Part shown: one piece after another, positions 37,439 to 45,550 of the stretch
Position numbering within the stretch: position 1 is the first letter of the stretch
How the letters are laid out: each line of letters starts with the position of its first letter
Source: Cryomorphaceae bacterium BACL7 MAG-120322-bin74
GTDB lineage: Bacteria > Bacteroidota > Bacteroidia > Flavobacteriales > Schleiferiaceae
Reading direction: 5' to 3'
Length of the DNA: 64,000 nucleotides
Assembly: GCA_001438205.1 (NCBI GenBank)
Contig: LICG01000004.1
Span: 1-64,000 of the forward strand
Made by a program: the position numbers and the translations under genes
The notes under the pieces: model-generated
The model's input: only the letters and a program-made list of their open reading frames with translations
The model's database searches: none
What the model was told of the DNA's origin: nothing

Positions 37439-37499
37439 CTATGGAGAAGAACTTTCTGCTATAGGTTCATGCTTTCCATTCCCTTCGTAACATTGTGGT

Positions 37500-38222
37500 A
37501 TGCCCCGAATCCTTCACGCTATTTCAGGTCCGCGCAATATCAGTACTGCCTTGATGTATGCCTTTGCGCAACGGCCTGGATGTTCGGTCGTAGATGAACC
37601 CTTTTATGGCCCGTTTCTCATGCGCACGGGCCTAGATCACCCGGGCCGCACTGAGACGTTGGCTGTGGTGCCCAATACCGCGAATGAAGCCATCGCGGAT
37701 TTGCACCAACGTTGGCAAGAAAACAAAGAAGAATGGTATCTCAAGAACATGGCGCACCACATGGTAGATATGCCATGGGATTGGGCCCATGAGGCGGCAC
37801 ATATTTTCTGGATTCGTCATCCGCGCAAGGTGATTCGGTCCTTTTCAAAAGTTTGGCCCGATGTAACCCTTGCGGACATTGGGATTGAAGAACAGGTTGC
37901 CCAGTGGGAGGCCATCCAGCATTTTCATGGCCCCAAAATCGTGGTAGACAGTGATGAAATGCTCACCGATCCAGCCAAAACATTCCCCAAGATTTGTGCC
38001 GCGCTAGGGATCCCCTTTTACACGGAAATGTTGCAGTGGAACCCTGGTCCAAAACCTTATGATGGGCCATGGTGGCCTCATTGGTATGCCAACGTGCATG
38101 CCAGCACTGGATTTGGCAAGCCGAGTCCTTTAGGGGAAGTGCTGGAGGGCCGCTATGCCGACCTCGAGGCGTACGCCCTTCCCTTTTACGAAACTTTATA
38201 TCCTCAGCGCTTAAAGCTATAG
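37500..38222 (+). CDS. Sulfotransferase-like P-loop protein
   Basis: 240 residues. The N-terminus LHAISGPRNISTALMYAFAQR is the PAPS 5'-phosphosulfate-binding loop of a branched sulfotransferase-like family; IFWIRHPRKVIRSFSKVW holds the 3'-phosphate Arg/Ser pair. KIVVDSDEML and the LQWNPGPKPYDGPWWPHWYANVHASTGF tail are typical of this subgroup. Members are predicted to sulfate small molecules or sugars, but many lack tested activity. The aminotransferase gene follows after two bases, so they are coupled. PAPS could come from the cysC/D/N operon nearby. Confidence 0.8.
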   Translation: MPRILHAISGPRNISTALMYAFAQRPGCSVVDEPFYGPFLMRTGLDHPGRTETLAVVPNTANEAIADLHQRWQENKEEWYLKNMAHHMVDMPWDWAHEAAHIFWIRHPRKVIRSFSKVWPDVTLADIGIEEQVAQWEAIQHFHGPKIVVDSDEMLTDPAKTFPKICAALGIPFYTEMLQWNPGPKPYDGPWWPHWYANVHASTGFGKPSPLGEVLEGRYADLEAYALPFYETLYPQRLKL

Positions 38223-38224
38223 CT

Positions 38225-39124
38225 ATGCTACAATCTTATGATCCTCGGAATGCGAACATCCAAGTATGGGTGGGTCAAGGGCTAGTGCCCCGTGACCAAG
38301 CCAAAGTCTCTGTGTTTGATAGCTCCGTGCAGGGGGGGGACGCCGTTTGGGAAGGAATGCGGGTCTATGCTTCGGGCATCTTTTGTCTTGATCGTCATTT
38401 GGACCGTCTCATGGATTCGGCTCAGGCGATGGCTTTTGCCGCCGTGCCTAGCAGAGCTTTTATTACCGAGGCCATCAAAGCGACCCTCAAGGCCAATGGG
38501 ATGACCCATGACACGCATATTCGGCTAACACTTACCCGTGGTGAAAAGGTCACTTCTGGGATGGATCCGCGTCTGAACCAGGCAGGCTGTACTTTGATTG
38601 TCTTAGCAGAATGGAAAGCCCCCGTCTATGACAATGAAAAAGGCGTGCGGATCGTGACCTCGGCCATCCGACGCAACAGCCCTATGCATCTAGATTCTAA
38701 GATTCATCACAACAATTTGATCAATAACATCTTGGCAAAGATCCAAGCGAATCACGCAGGGGTAGATGATGCCTTAATGTTGGACAACTTGGGCTTTATA
38801 GCGGAGATGAATGGCACGAATATTTTCATGGTAAAAGAGGGTGTGCTGTTGACGCCGCATGCAGATGCGTGTCTTCATGGGATCACAAGGGCCTTGGTGA
38901 TAGAATTGGCCAAAGATTTACATATTCCCTGTGTGGAACGGAATCTAAGCCTCACCGAACTTTATGCAGCAGACGAAGCTTTTGGGACAGGCTCCATGGG
39001 CGAATTAACCCCGGTGGTTGAAGTGGATGGCCGCGTGTTGCAAAATCGCCGCGGGTCTACCATTACGCAGCAGTTGACGGCAGCTTTTCATGGCTTAGCG
39101 GATCGCTATTCTGCGCCATTATAA
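38225..39124 (+). CDS. Class IV aminotransferase (BCAT-like)
   Basis: 299 residues from ATG 38225. Fold-type IV PLP enzyme: SVQGGDAVWEGMRVY, RLTLTRGEKVTSGMDPRL, the catalytic-Lys region LDSKIHHNNLINNILAK and phosphate-binding GFIAEMNGTNIFMV, GITRALVIELA and GTGSMGELTPVVEVDGR. These enzymes transfer amino groups of branched-chain or D-amino acids, or make 4-amino-4-deoxychorismate products. Being fused-like to a sulfotransferase gene hints at a special amino substrate rather than routine leucine metabolism. No signal peptide. Confidence 0.88.
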   Translation: MLQSYDPRNANIQVWVGQGLVPRDQAKVSVFDSSVQGGDAVWEGMRVYASGIFCLDRHLDRLMDSAQAMAFAAVPSRAFITEAIKATLKANGMTHDTHIRLTLTRGEKVTSGMDPRLNQAGCTLIVLAEWKAPVYDNEKGVRIVTSAIRRNSPMHLDSKIHHNNLINNILAKIQANHAGVDDALMLDNLGFIAEMNGTNIFMVKEGVLLTPHADACLHGITRALVIELAKDLHIPCVERNLSLTELYAADEAFGTGSMGELTPVVEVDGRVLQNRRGSTITQQLTAAFHGLADRYSAPL

Positions 39125-39414
39125 ACGATTTGTGCATCGTCTCCTGCTGTCGCAGGATGAAATGAAGCATCGAGTCAATCGGATGCCTAAAATGGTGGGG
39201 ATCCTTGTCACATGTAGCAGGCCAAGTATCTAGGAAAACCAGGCTCCTTCTCTTCCGGAGGCATAAGGGTATTGTATCTGACCATAACCTGGGACATTGC
39301 TGTCCCAAAGTCTGCCGGGCTGATCCGTTAGGCGCTGCAGGGGGTTAAATACCCTGGATAAATGCGGTGGCTTCTGTGATTGTTTTTTGCGTTTTTTTCC
39401 TGTGCCCTAGCCTT
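39125..39414. other. Intergenic region
   Basis: No gene or RNA recognised between the convergent aminotransferase and cysN genes. Confidence 0.4.
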
Positions 39415-40653
39415 TTACGATAGCATCCCCGCGGCAACCGTTGCACCACTCGTCTCATCCACCAAGATGAAGGACCCCGTGATGCGGTTTTGCGTGTAGG
39501 CGTCCATCACCAAAGGTTTGGTGGTTTTGAGCTGTACCCGGGCAATACTATTGGCGGTCAGGGGTTGCGTGGCCGCCTCAAAAGTGAGGGCCTCCACATC
39601 TAGGACGCCTTCGACGTTGGCTAACATAGCGCGTGCCTCGGCGCTGCCATGGCGCAGAACGTACTTGGCTCCCGGTCGCTGGGGGCTATTATCTAACCAA
39701 CACAGCGTAGCCAGGGGCTGTTGCTCCATCCTGGGTGAAGCGCCCGTCGCAAGGGTGTCCCCACGCGAAATGTCAACATCATCGGCCAAGGTGATCACCA
39801 CAGATTGACCCGTGTGGGCTTCTTCCAGTTGCATATCGCCCAACACAATACTGGCCACGGCGCTTGTGAGGCCCGAGGGATAAGCCGTTACGGCATCCCC
39901 TATGGCAATCTTACCGCTGGCGACGCGGCCTGCATATCCGCGAAAGTCATGATGGGTATCAGAGTGCGGCCGAATGACGGTTTGGACAGGAAAACGGAAG
40001 TCGCCGGCACCTTCGGGTCGCTCTACTTCTAGGGTTTCTAGGTGATGCAGTAAAGTAGGCCCCTGGTACCAAGGCATGTTGGGGCTGGGGTCTACCACAT
40101 TGTCCCCTAAAAGGGCTGAAATAGGCAAGAAGGCGACGTGGCGAAGGCCCGCGCCCGCTTTGACACGGGCATAGTCGACCACAATGCGGTCATAGGCCTC
40201 CTGATCAAAATCAACCAGGTCCATCTTATTGATGCATACCATCACATTGGGAATTCCTAAAAGCCCTGCCAAGAAACTATGGCGTCTTGTTTGTTCCACT
40301 ACGCCATGGCGAGCATCGACGAGGATCAAGGCGGCATCTGCCGTAGAGGCGCCGGTCACCATGTTCCGTGTGTATTGAATGTGCCCGGGGGTATCGGCGA
40401 TAATAAACTTGCGCGCAGGGGTGGCAAAGTAGCGGTAGGCGACGTCAATGGTAATGCCTTGTTCGCGCTCATCTTTAAGCCCGTCGGTCAATAAACTAAA
40501 GTCAATGCGCTCAAGTCCTTTGCGTAGCGAGGTCTTTTCCACGGCCTCCATTTGGTCGATGAAGACACTTTTGGAGTCGTATAAAAGGCGTCCAATCAAG
40601 GTGGATTTTCCGTCATCAACGGAGCCAGCAGTTGTAAATCGTAGTAAATTCAT
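39415..40653 (-). CDS. cysN: Sulfate adenylyltransferase subunit 1 (GTPase)
   Basis: 412 residues of the EF-Tu-like GTPase that drives ATP sulfurylase. The P-loop is GSVDDGKSTLIGRLLYDS (residues ~10-27), then DTPGHIQYTRNM and NKMD, followed by two beta-barrel domains. No fused APS-kinase domain, which is separate here as cysC. Last gene of the permease-cysC-cysD-cysN operon, 14 bases after cysD. Confidence 0.96.
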   Translation of the reverse strand: MNLLRFTTAGSVDDGKSTLIGRLLYDSKSVFIDQMEAVEKTSLRKGLERIDFSLLTDGLKDEREQGITIDVAYRYFATPARKFIIADTPGHIQYTRNMVTGASTADAALILVDARHGVVEQTRRHSFLAGLLGIPNVMVCINKMDLVDFDQEAYDRIVVDYARVKAGAGLRHVAFLPISALLGDNVVDPSPNMPWYQGPTLLHHLETLEVERPEGAGDFRFPVQTVIRPHSDTHHDFRGYAGRVASGKIAIGDAVTAYPSGLTSAVASIVLGDMQLEEAHTGQSVVITLADDVDISRGDTLATGASPRMEQQPLATLCWLDNSPQRPGAKYVLRHGSAEARAMLANVEGVLDVEALTFEAATQPLTANSIARVQLKTTKPLVMDAYTQNRITGSFILVDETSGATVAAGMLS

Positions 40654-40667
40654 AGCAATAGGGGGGC

Positions 40668-41561
40668 TTAGAAGTAGCCTTCTTTTTTTCGGTCTTCCAT
40701 GGCATTTTCACTGCGCTTGTCATCTTCTCGGTTACCACGTTCAGTTTGACGGGAGGTTTCAATTTCTCGAATCACGTCATCCAATTCGGTGGCTTCTGAG
40801 GCAAGTCCTCCGGTTATGGTGATATCGCCAAGGGTACGGAAGCGTATCATCTTTTCTTCAGGCACTTCAGTAGGCCGCAAGGTGATAAAGTCGCTCACGG
40901 GAATCCATGAATTGCTGCGCCAAATAACTTGACGGGGTCGTGCAAAATAGAGTTCGGGCAAGTCGATGCCTTCGCGGCGGATATAATGCCACACATCCAT
41001 CTCCGTCCAATTCGAAATAGGGAAGACGCGGAAATGTTCGCCAGGGCGTTTCTTTCCATTAAAGAGATTCCAGAGTTCAGGGCGTTGATTCTTGGGGTCC
41101 CATTGGCCAAAGTCGTCTCGGTGGCTAAAGAAACGCTCCTTGGCACGGGCTTTCTCTTCGTCTCGGCGGGCGCCGCCCATTAGACAGTCAAACTGATGCG
41201 CCTCAATGGTTTCGAGAAGGGTTGTCGTTTGTAAACGGTTGCGGTTTGCGGCCATGCCCGTCTCTTCTTGCACGCTGCCTCGGTCAATGGAATCCTGCAC
41301 CAGGCCTACAATGAGACGGGTCTTCATCGTTTGAACAAAGGCATCACGAAAAGCAATGGCTTCAGGAAAATTGTGCCCCGTATCTACATGAACCAGAGGG
41401 AAAGGTAGATTGGCGGGGGCAAAAGCTTTGCGGGCCAAATGACTAACCACAATAGAGTCTTTACCTCCCGAAAACAGGATGCCTGGATTTTCAAATTGGG
41501 CATAGACTTCGCGGATGATGAACATCGCTTCCGCCTCTAGCTCGTCTAGGTGATCGTACAT
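40668..41561 (-). CDS. cysD: Sulfate adenylyltransferase subunit 2
   Basis: 297 residues. The PP-loop nucleotide motif SGGKDSIV and QARLRDEE-like MGGARRDEEKARAKER are clear, as are HVDTGHNFPEA and EMDVWHYIRREGIDLPELYFAR. It makes adenosine 5'-phosphosulfate from ATP and sulfate with CysN. Two bases after cysC. Confidence 0.97.
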   Translation of the reverse strand: MYDHLDELEAEAMFIIREVYAQFENPGILFSGGKDSIVVSHLARKAFAPANLPFPLVHVDTGHNFPEAIAFRDAFVQTMKTRLIVGLVQDSIDRGSVQEETGMAANRNRLQTTTLLETIEAHQFDCLMGGARRDEEKARAKERFFSHRDDFGQWDPKNQRPELWNLFNGKKRPGEHFRVFPISNWTEMDVWHYIRREGIDLPELYFARPRQVIWRSNSWIPVSDFITLRPTEVPEEKMIRFRTLGDITITGGLASEATELDDVIREIETSRQTERGNREDDKRSENAMEDRKKEGYF

Positions 41562-41563
41562 AA

Positions 41564-42148
41564 TTAAGCTAAATGATCAAGAATAAGGTTGCGACACGCG
41601 GCCAGATCCATTTGGTATGTGTGTACATGAAGCGTTGGGTGCGTGGGGGCTTCAAAGGGGGATGAAATGCCCGTAAAATCAGGAATCAAACCTTGGCGTG
41701 CCTTAGCATACAAGCCTTTGACATCGCGGGACTCACATACCGCTAGGGGGCAGTCCACAAATATTTCGATAAATCGAGGTACGCCTATAATGTCCCGTGC
41801 TTTTTTGCGGTCTGCTTCAAAGGGACTAACAAAGGCAGTTAAGACGATTAAGCCGGCATTGGCCATGAGGTTGGCGACTTCTGCTACGCGGCGAATGTTT
41901 TCGGTTCGGGCCGCTTCAGAAAATCCAAGGTCGCCATTGAGACCATGCCGAAGGTTGTCGCCATCCAATAAGAAAGTATGTTTTCCTTGACGGTGCAGAG
42001 CCGTTTCGACTTCATTCGCCAGGGTACTTTTACCGCTGCCGCTGAGCCCCGTAAACCAGAGGACCTGTCCGCGCTGGCCAAGGGCCTTTTCGCGGTCTTC
42101 GGGTTGAATTCGGTAGTCTTGAATGACCACGTGTTCAGAGGATTTCAT
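41564..42148 (-). CDS. cysC: Adenylylsulfate kinase
   Basis: 194 residues from ATG 42148; the reading frame extends upstream into the permease gene. P-loop [28 protein letters not shown] (APS-binding), and [24 protein letters not shown] are diagnostic. It phosphorylates APS to PAPS, the sulfate donor for sulfotransferases. It overlaps the permease stop region by design and precedes cysD. Confidence 0.96.
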   Translation of the reverse strand: MKSSEHVVIQDYRIQPEDREKALGQRGQVLWFTGLSGSGKSTLANEVETALHRQGKHTFLLDGDNLRHGLNGDLGFSEAARTENIRRVAEVANLMANAGLIVLTAFVSPFEADRKKARDIIGVPRFIEIFVDCPLAVCESRDVKGLYAKARQGLIPDFTGISSPFEAPTHPTLHVHTYQMDLAACRNLILDHLA

Positions 42149-42152
42149 AGGC

Positions 42153-43898
42153 TTACAAGAAGTATAAATACGTGAGTAATGCAGCAGAATAGGCCAGGGT
42201 AACCCAAGTACCAAAGCGCAGATAATCTTGAGGCTGGTATGCGCCCGGGCCCATGACCATCAGATTGGTTTGGTAGCCAAAGGGGGTAAGGAAGGCATTC
42301 GAAGCGCCAAAGGCTAAGGCTAAATACCCCGCCATGGGATGGATCGCTGGTTGGGCGTGAAGCAAGGCCGCGACCAAAGGAAATAACAGGGCAACGGTGG
42401 CTACGTTGGTCATGAGGTTGGTTAGCACAGTAGTCAGTACAAAGATGAGGACCACAGAAGTAAAGGGGGACAAGTCGTTCATGAAGGGGAGCATGTCCAA
42501 AAGGGATTCCATACCGCCTGAATTCATCAGCACTTTTGAAAAAGCTAAGGCGGACATGAGGACGACCATGAGTTCCCAGTCTAGGGACTTTTTTACATCA
42601 TTCCAGCCAAGCCATCCTACACGTCCTAGGAGGGCAACAGCTGCTACCAGCACGGTTAAAAAGTCTAAATAGCCCACGACATAAGCTGAAGTCAAGCCTA
42701 CGGATCCAAGGATAAGCAAGGCTCTATTTTGACGACTCAAGGGCGCAATAGGGGCCTGCGAAGAAAGGCTGTAGAGGTGCTTGGAGTCCGCCATTAATTC
42801 GGCATGCCGCGGTCCAGCAATCAAGAGAAGCAAGTCCCCTGCTTGAAGGTGAATGTTGCCAATCCGGCCTTGCATGCGTTCGCCACGGCGGTGCACAGCT
42901 ACAATCGCGGCATCATAGCGCTGGCGGAACTGGGAGGTGCGCACTTGGGCGCCTACCAGGTCACTCCCCGGTGGGATCATGACTTCTACCATGGCGGAAG
43001 AAGCGGCTCCCTGGGTCAGCTCTTCTTGCGGTAAGGCAAGGCCGGGATTCGACCGTGTAAGCTCGCGCACCTCTTCAAGGGCACCGGCAAAGAAGAGGCG
43101 GTCACCTGCTTCTACCGTTTCGGTGGGGCTGACGGGGGCAATGACACGGTCTCCGCGCACCAATTCTACCAAGAAGAGCCCATGGACCTGGCGCAGTCCG
43201 GCTTCTTGGACCGTCTTGCCGAGTAGGGCGCTGCCTGCAACCACACGCGTTTCTACCGTGTATTCACGTGATTTTTCTAGATTCTCGGTCAAATGCTTTG
43301 GCAGTTGACGACTGGCAAACAACACCATGACCAAGATTCCCACCCATACCACCCAAAAACCAGGGATGAGATAATCCGACGTGTGAAGAATGGGGAGTCC
43401 ATTCTCTTCTAATAATCCGTTCAGGACAAGGTTGGTCGAGGTACCAATAGCTGTAAGCATTCCGCCCAGCGTAGCCGCAAAGGCAATAGGCATCAAGAAG
43501 GTGGAAGGGGCATACTTGTTCCTGCGTGCCCACTGACGCACGGGCCCAACCAGAAGGGCTACCACGGCGGTATTGTTGAGCAAGGCAGAAAGGAGCGCAG
43601 TAGCAGGCAAGACACGAAGTAAAAAGCCTTTGGTTCCCACGCCCTGGGTCCAGCGCTGCAAGGCTTGTGCTAGGCCTAATCGCCGATGCACGCCGCCGGC
43701 AATAACCATTAGTAAAAAGAGGATGAGTAAGGAAGGGGTGGTGAGGGTCGCCAGCAATTCAGCTGCAGATATTTGCCGCGAAAAAACAAGGACCAACGCA
43801 CCCACGCCAAATGCTTGTGCAGGCTTAATAGGCTTCACAAACAGGGCAACAATGACCCCGGCATAGAGCAGGAACAAAAAGAGCGTAGGGGTATCCAT
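42153..43898 (-). CDS. SLC13-family permease with RCK-C (TrkA-C) domains, probable sulfate importer
   Basis: 581 residues from ATG 43898 (a TTG three codons upstream lies by the promoter element and is not used). Ten or more transmembrane helices in two halves flank two cytoplasmic TrkA-C domains (about 190-370; [22 protein letters not shown] and [22 protein letters not shown]). The [14 protein letters not shown] motif of anion transporters is visible near the C-terminus. Such proteins import sulfate next to cys genes, as it does here. First gene of the operon; a TATCTTTG promoter lies just ahead. Confidence 0.9.
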   Translation of the reverse strand: MDTPTLFLFLLYAGVIVALFVKPIKPAQAFGVGALVLVFSRQISAAELLATLTTPSLLILFLLMVIAGGVHRRLGLAQALQRWTQGVGTKGFLLRVLPATALLSALLNNTAVVALLVGPVRQWARRNKYAPSTFLMPIAFAATLGGMLTAIGTSTNLVLNGLLEENGLPILHTSDYLIPGFWVVWVGILVMVLFASRQLPKHLTENLEKSREYTVETRVVAGSALLGKTVQEAGLRQVHGLFLVELVRGDRVIAPVSPTETVEAGDRLFFAGALEEVRELTRSNPGLALPQEELTQGAASSAMVEVMIPPGSDLVGAQVRTSQFRQRYDAAIVAVHRRGERMQGRIGNIHLQAGDLLLLIAGPRHAELMADSKHLYSLSSQAPIAPLSRQNRALLILGSVGLTSAYVVGYLDFLTVLVAAVALLGRVGWLGWNDVKKSLDWELMVVLMSALAFSKVLMNSGGMESLLDMLPFMNDLSPFTSVVLIFVLTTVLTNLMTNVATVALLFPLVAALLHAQPAIHPMAGYLALAFGASNAFLTPFGYQTNLMVMGPGAYQPQDYLRFGTWVTLAYSAALLTYLYFL

Positions 43899-43904
43899 GG
43901 GCGA

Positions 43905-43912
43905 CAAAGATA
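43905..43912 (-). promoter_or_regulatory. -7 element TATCTTTG for the sulfate operon
   Basis: TAnnTTTG match on the minus strand, six bases from the permease ATG. Confidence 0.55.
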
Positions 43913-43997
43913 TTAAATCCTACTAAATTGGTAGGAGTTAATAGTAAGCCTCAATTTAGCCTTATAAACCAACCTCCTTCAGCACTGAGAAGATTTT

Positions 43998-44005
43998 TAC
44001 CTTCG
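43998..44005 (+). promoter_or_regulatory. -7 element TACCTTCG for the glycosyltransferase gene
   Basis: Near-consensus TAnnTTYG, five bases before the ATG at 44011. Confidence 0.45.
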
Positions 44006-44010
44006 TAGAC

Positions 44011-45525
44011 ATGAAGTACCTGCCCTTCCGCAAAAGTGACCTTTGGATTGCCCTCGGTTTTTTGGTTTGTTATATCGCCATTTTTGACAGCAAATTGGAC
44101 CTAGGTGGCGACAATGCCGGCTATTACATTTTGGCTCAAGCGTTGCATGGAGGCGATGGTTACACAGATATCCATTTGCCTGGCGCGCCAGCGGCGAAGC
44201 ACTTCCCTCCTGGCTATCCGGTCCTTATGGCGGTGTGTATGGCGGTATCGGATAGCTTCTATTTTCTGAAAGTACTCAATGGTGTCCTCTTCCTGGCCTC
44301 ACTGCTCATGTTGCAACGTTTGTTTGAACGAATGACCCAAAATCAAACATTGGCGTGGGTGGCCTTGGCGCTCACCTTGCTCAATGCGCATTTGCTAAGG
44401 TCTTCCACCATTCTGATGTCCGAAATCCCCTTCTTGTTTTTTTCGGTGGCCACACTGTCTTGTTTGGTCAAATGGCGAAGTGGCGACAAGCCCTTTTGGC
44501 AGTCGCCGTGGTTCTGGGCCATGTTGATTCTTAGCTCGATTTCATACCATATTCGAACGGCGGGCTTGGCCCTGATTGCGGGGATTGGTTTGTATTTGCT
44601 ATTCGAGAAGAAGTGGGCCGCGGCCATTGGTTATGGTGTTGGATTTATGGCGCTTGCACTGCCTTGGTTTATGCGTGGAAAAGCATTGGGGGGCAATCCG
44701 TATTTGGCACAGCTTATTCAAGTTAATCCCTATCGGCCCGAAGAAGGAGTGCTCACTTTGGGTGGCTGGGTAACGCGCATTCAATCCAATGGCTGGCGCT
44801 ACCTCACGCAAGAAATCCCCAACGGTTTATTCCCAAAGCTCGAGGTGGTCTACAGCCAGGAGGAGCCGACGGGGTTCTTTTTATACGGTGTTATGTTGGT
44901 CATCTTGATCGGGATTGGGACCTGGAAAATGCCCCGATTGCGCATGCTATGGGCGGGCTATCTTTTGGCCTCAGCAGCCATCTTTTTATTATGGCCGGAA
45001 GTGTGGTTTGGTGTTCGCTTTATGCAGCCCTTGATTCCCTTCTTACTCCTGGCTGCCACCGTCGGCGCGTGGGAGCTGCTCAAGGCTGCACAGACCCGGG
45101 TTCATGGTCCCACCTGGTTGACCTCTCCGTATCTATGGGCTTTGATGCTTTTGGTACAGTTGCCGGCAGTCAAGGCCCAGCATGAAAAAAGCAAGGAATC
45201 CATTGGCACACAGTATTCCAACTACTTTAATGTGGGGCGCTATGTCAGCCAAAACTTGCCCGCCGAAGCGATCATTGCCACGTACAAACCGGGATTATTC
45301 TACCTCTATGCACAGAGACCTTGCGTGCGCTTTCCATCCCTGGAGGATTCGGAGGAGTTCATCAATAAACTCAAGGAGCAGGGCGTAACGCATGTGGTGG
45401 TGGACCAATTGGGCTATTCGGCCATTGGACGTTATGTTGTTCCAGCTATCCAAGCAGCGCCTGAACGTTTTCCGTTAGTGCTTCAGCTGCCTAATCCAGA
45501 TACATATTTGCTCGAACTCCGCTAA
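44011..45525 (+). CDS. ArnT/PMT-like membrane glycosyltransferase (GT39/GT83 type)
   Basis: 504 residues with about eleven transmembrane helices and a C-terminal periplasmic domain. The GT-C mark is the acidic loop after helix 1 (DSKLDLGGDNAGYYILAQALHGGDGYTD), followed by FPPGYPVLMA, as in lipid-linked sugar transferases. Uses a polyprenyl-phosphate sugar; acceptor (protein, lipid A or other) is unknown. Stand-alone, transcribed from a short-leader promoter. Confidence 0.78.
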   Translation: MKYLPFRKSDLWIALGFLVCYIAIFDSKLDLGGDNAGYYILAQALHGGDGYTDIHLPGAPAAKHFPPGYPVLMAVCMAVSDSFYFLKVLNGVLFLASLLMLQRLFERMTQNQTLAWVALALTLLNAHLLRSSTILMSEIPFLFFSVATLSCLVKWRSGDKPFWQSPWFWAMLILSSISYHIRTAGLALIAGIGLYLLFEKKWAAAIGYGVGFMALALPWFMRGKALGGNPYLAQLIQVNPYRPEEGVLTLGGWVTRIQSNGWRYLTQEIPNGLFPKLEVVYSQEEPTGFFLYGVMLVILIGIGTWKMPRLRMLWAGYLLASAAIFLLWPEVWFGVRFMQPLIPFLLLAATVGAWELLKAAQTRVHGPTWLTSPYLWALMLLVQLPAVKAQHEKSKESIGTQYSNYFNVGRYVSQNLPAEAIIATYKPGLFYLYAQRPCVRFPSLEDSEEFINKLKEQGVTHVVVDQLGYSAIGRYVVPAIQAAPERFPLVLQLPNPDTYLLELR

Positions 45526-45550
45526 CGTCGAGTAGGCGCACTTAAAACTT

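Noticed and set aside
38069-38224. Longer N-terminus of the class IV aminotransferase
   Set aside because: It lies within the sulfotransferase gene in another frame; the family begins at ATG 38225.
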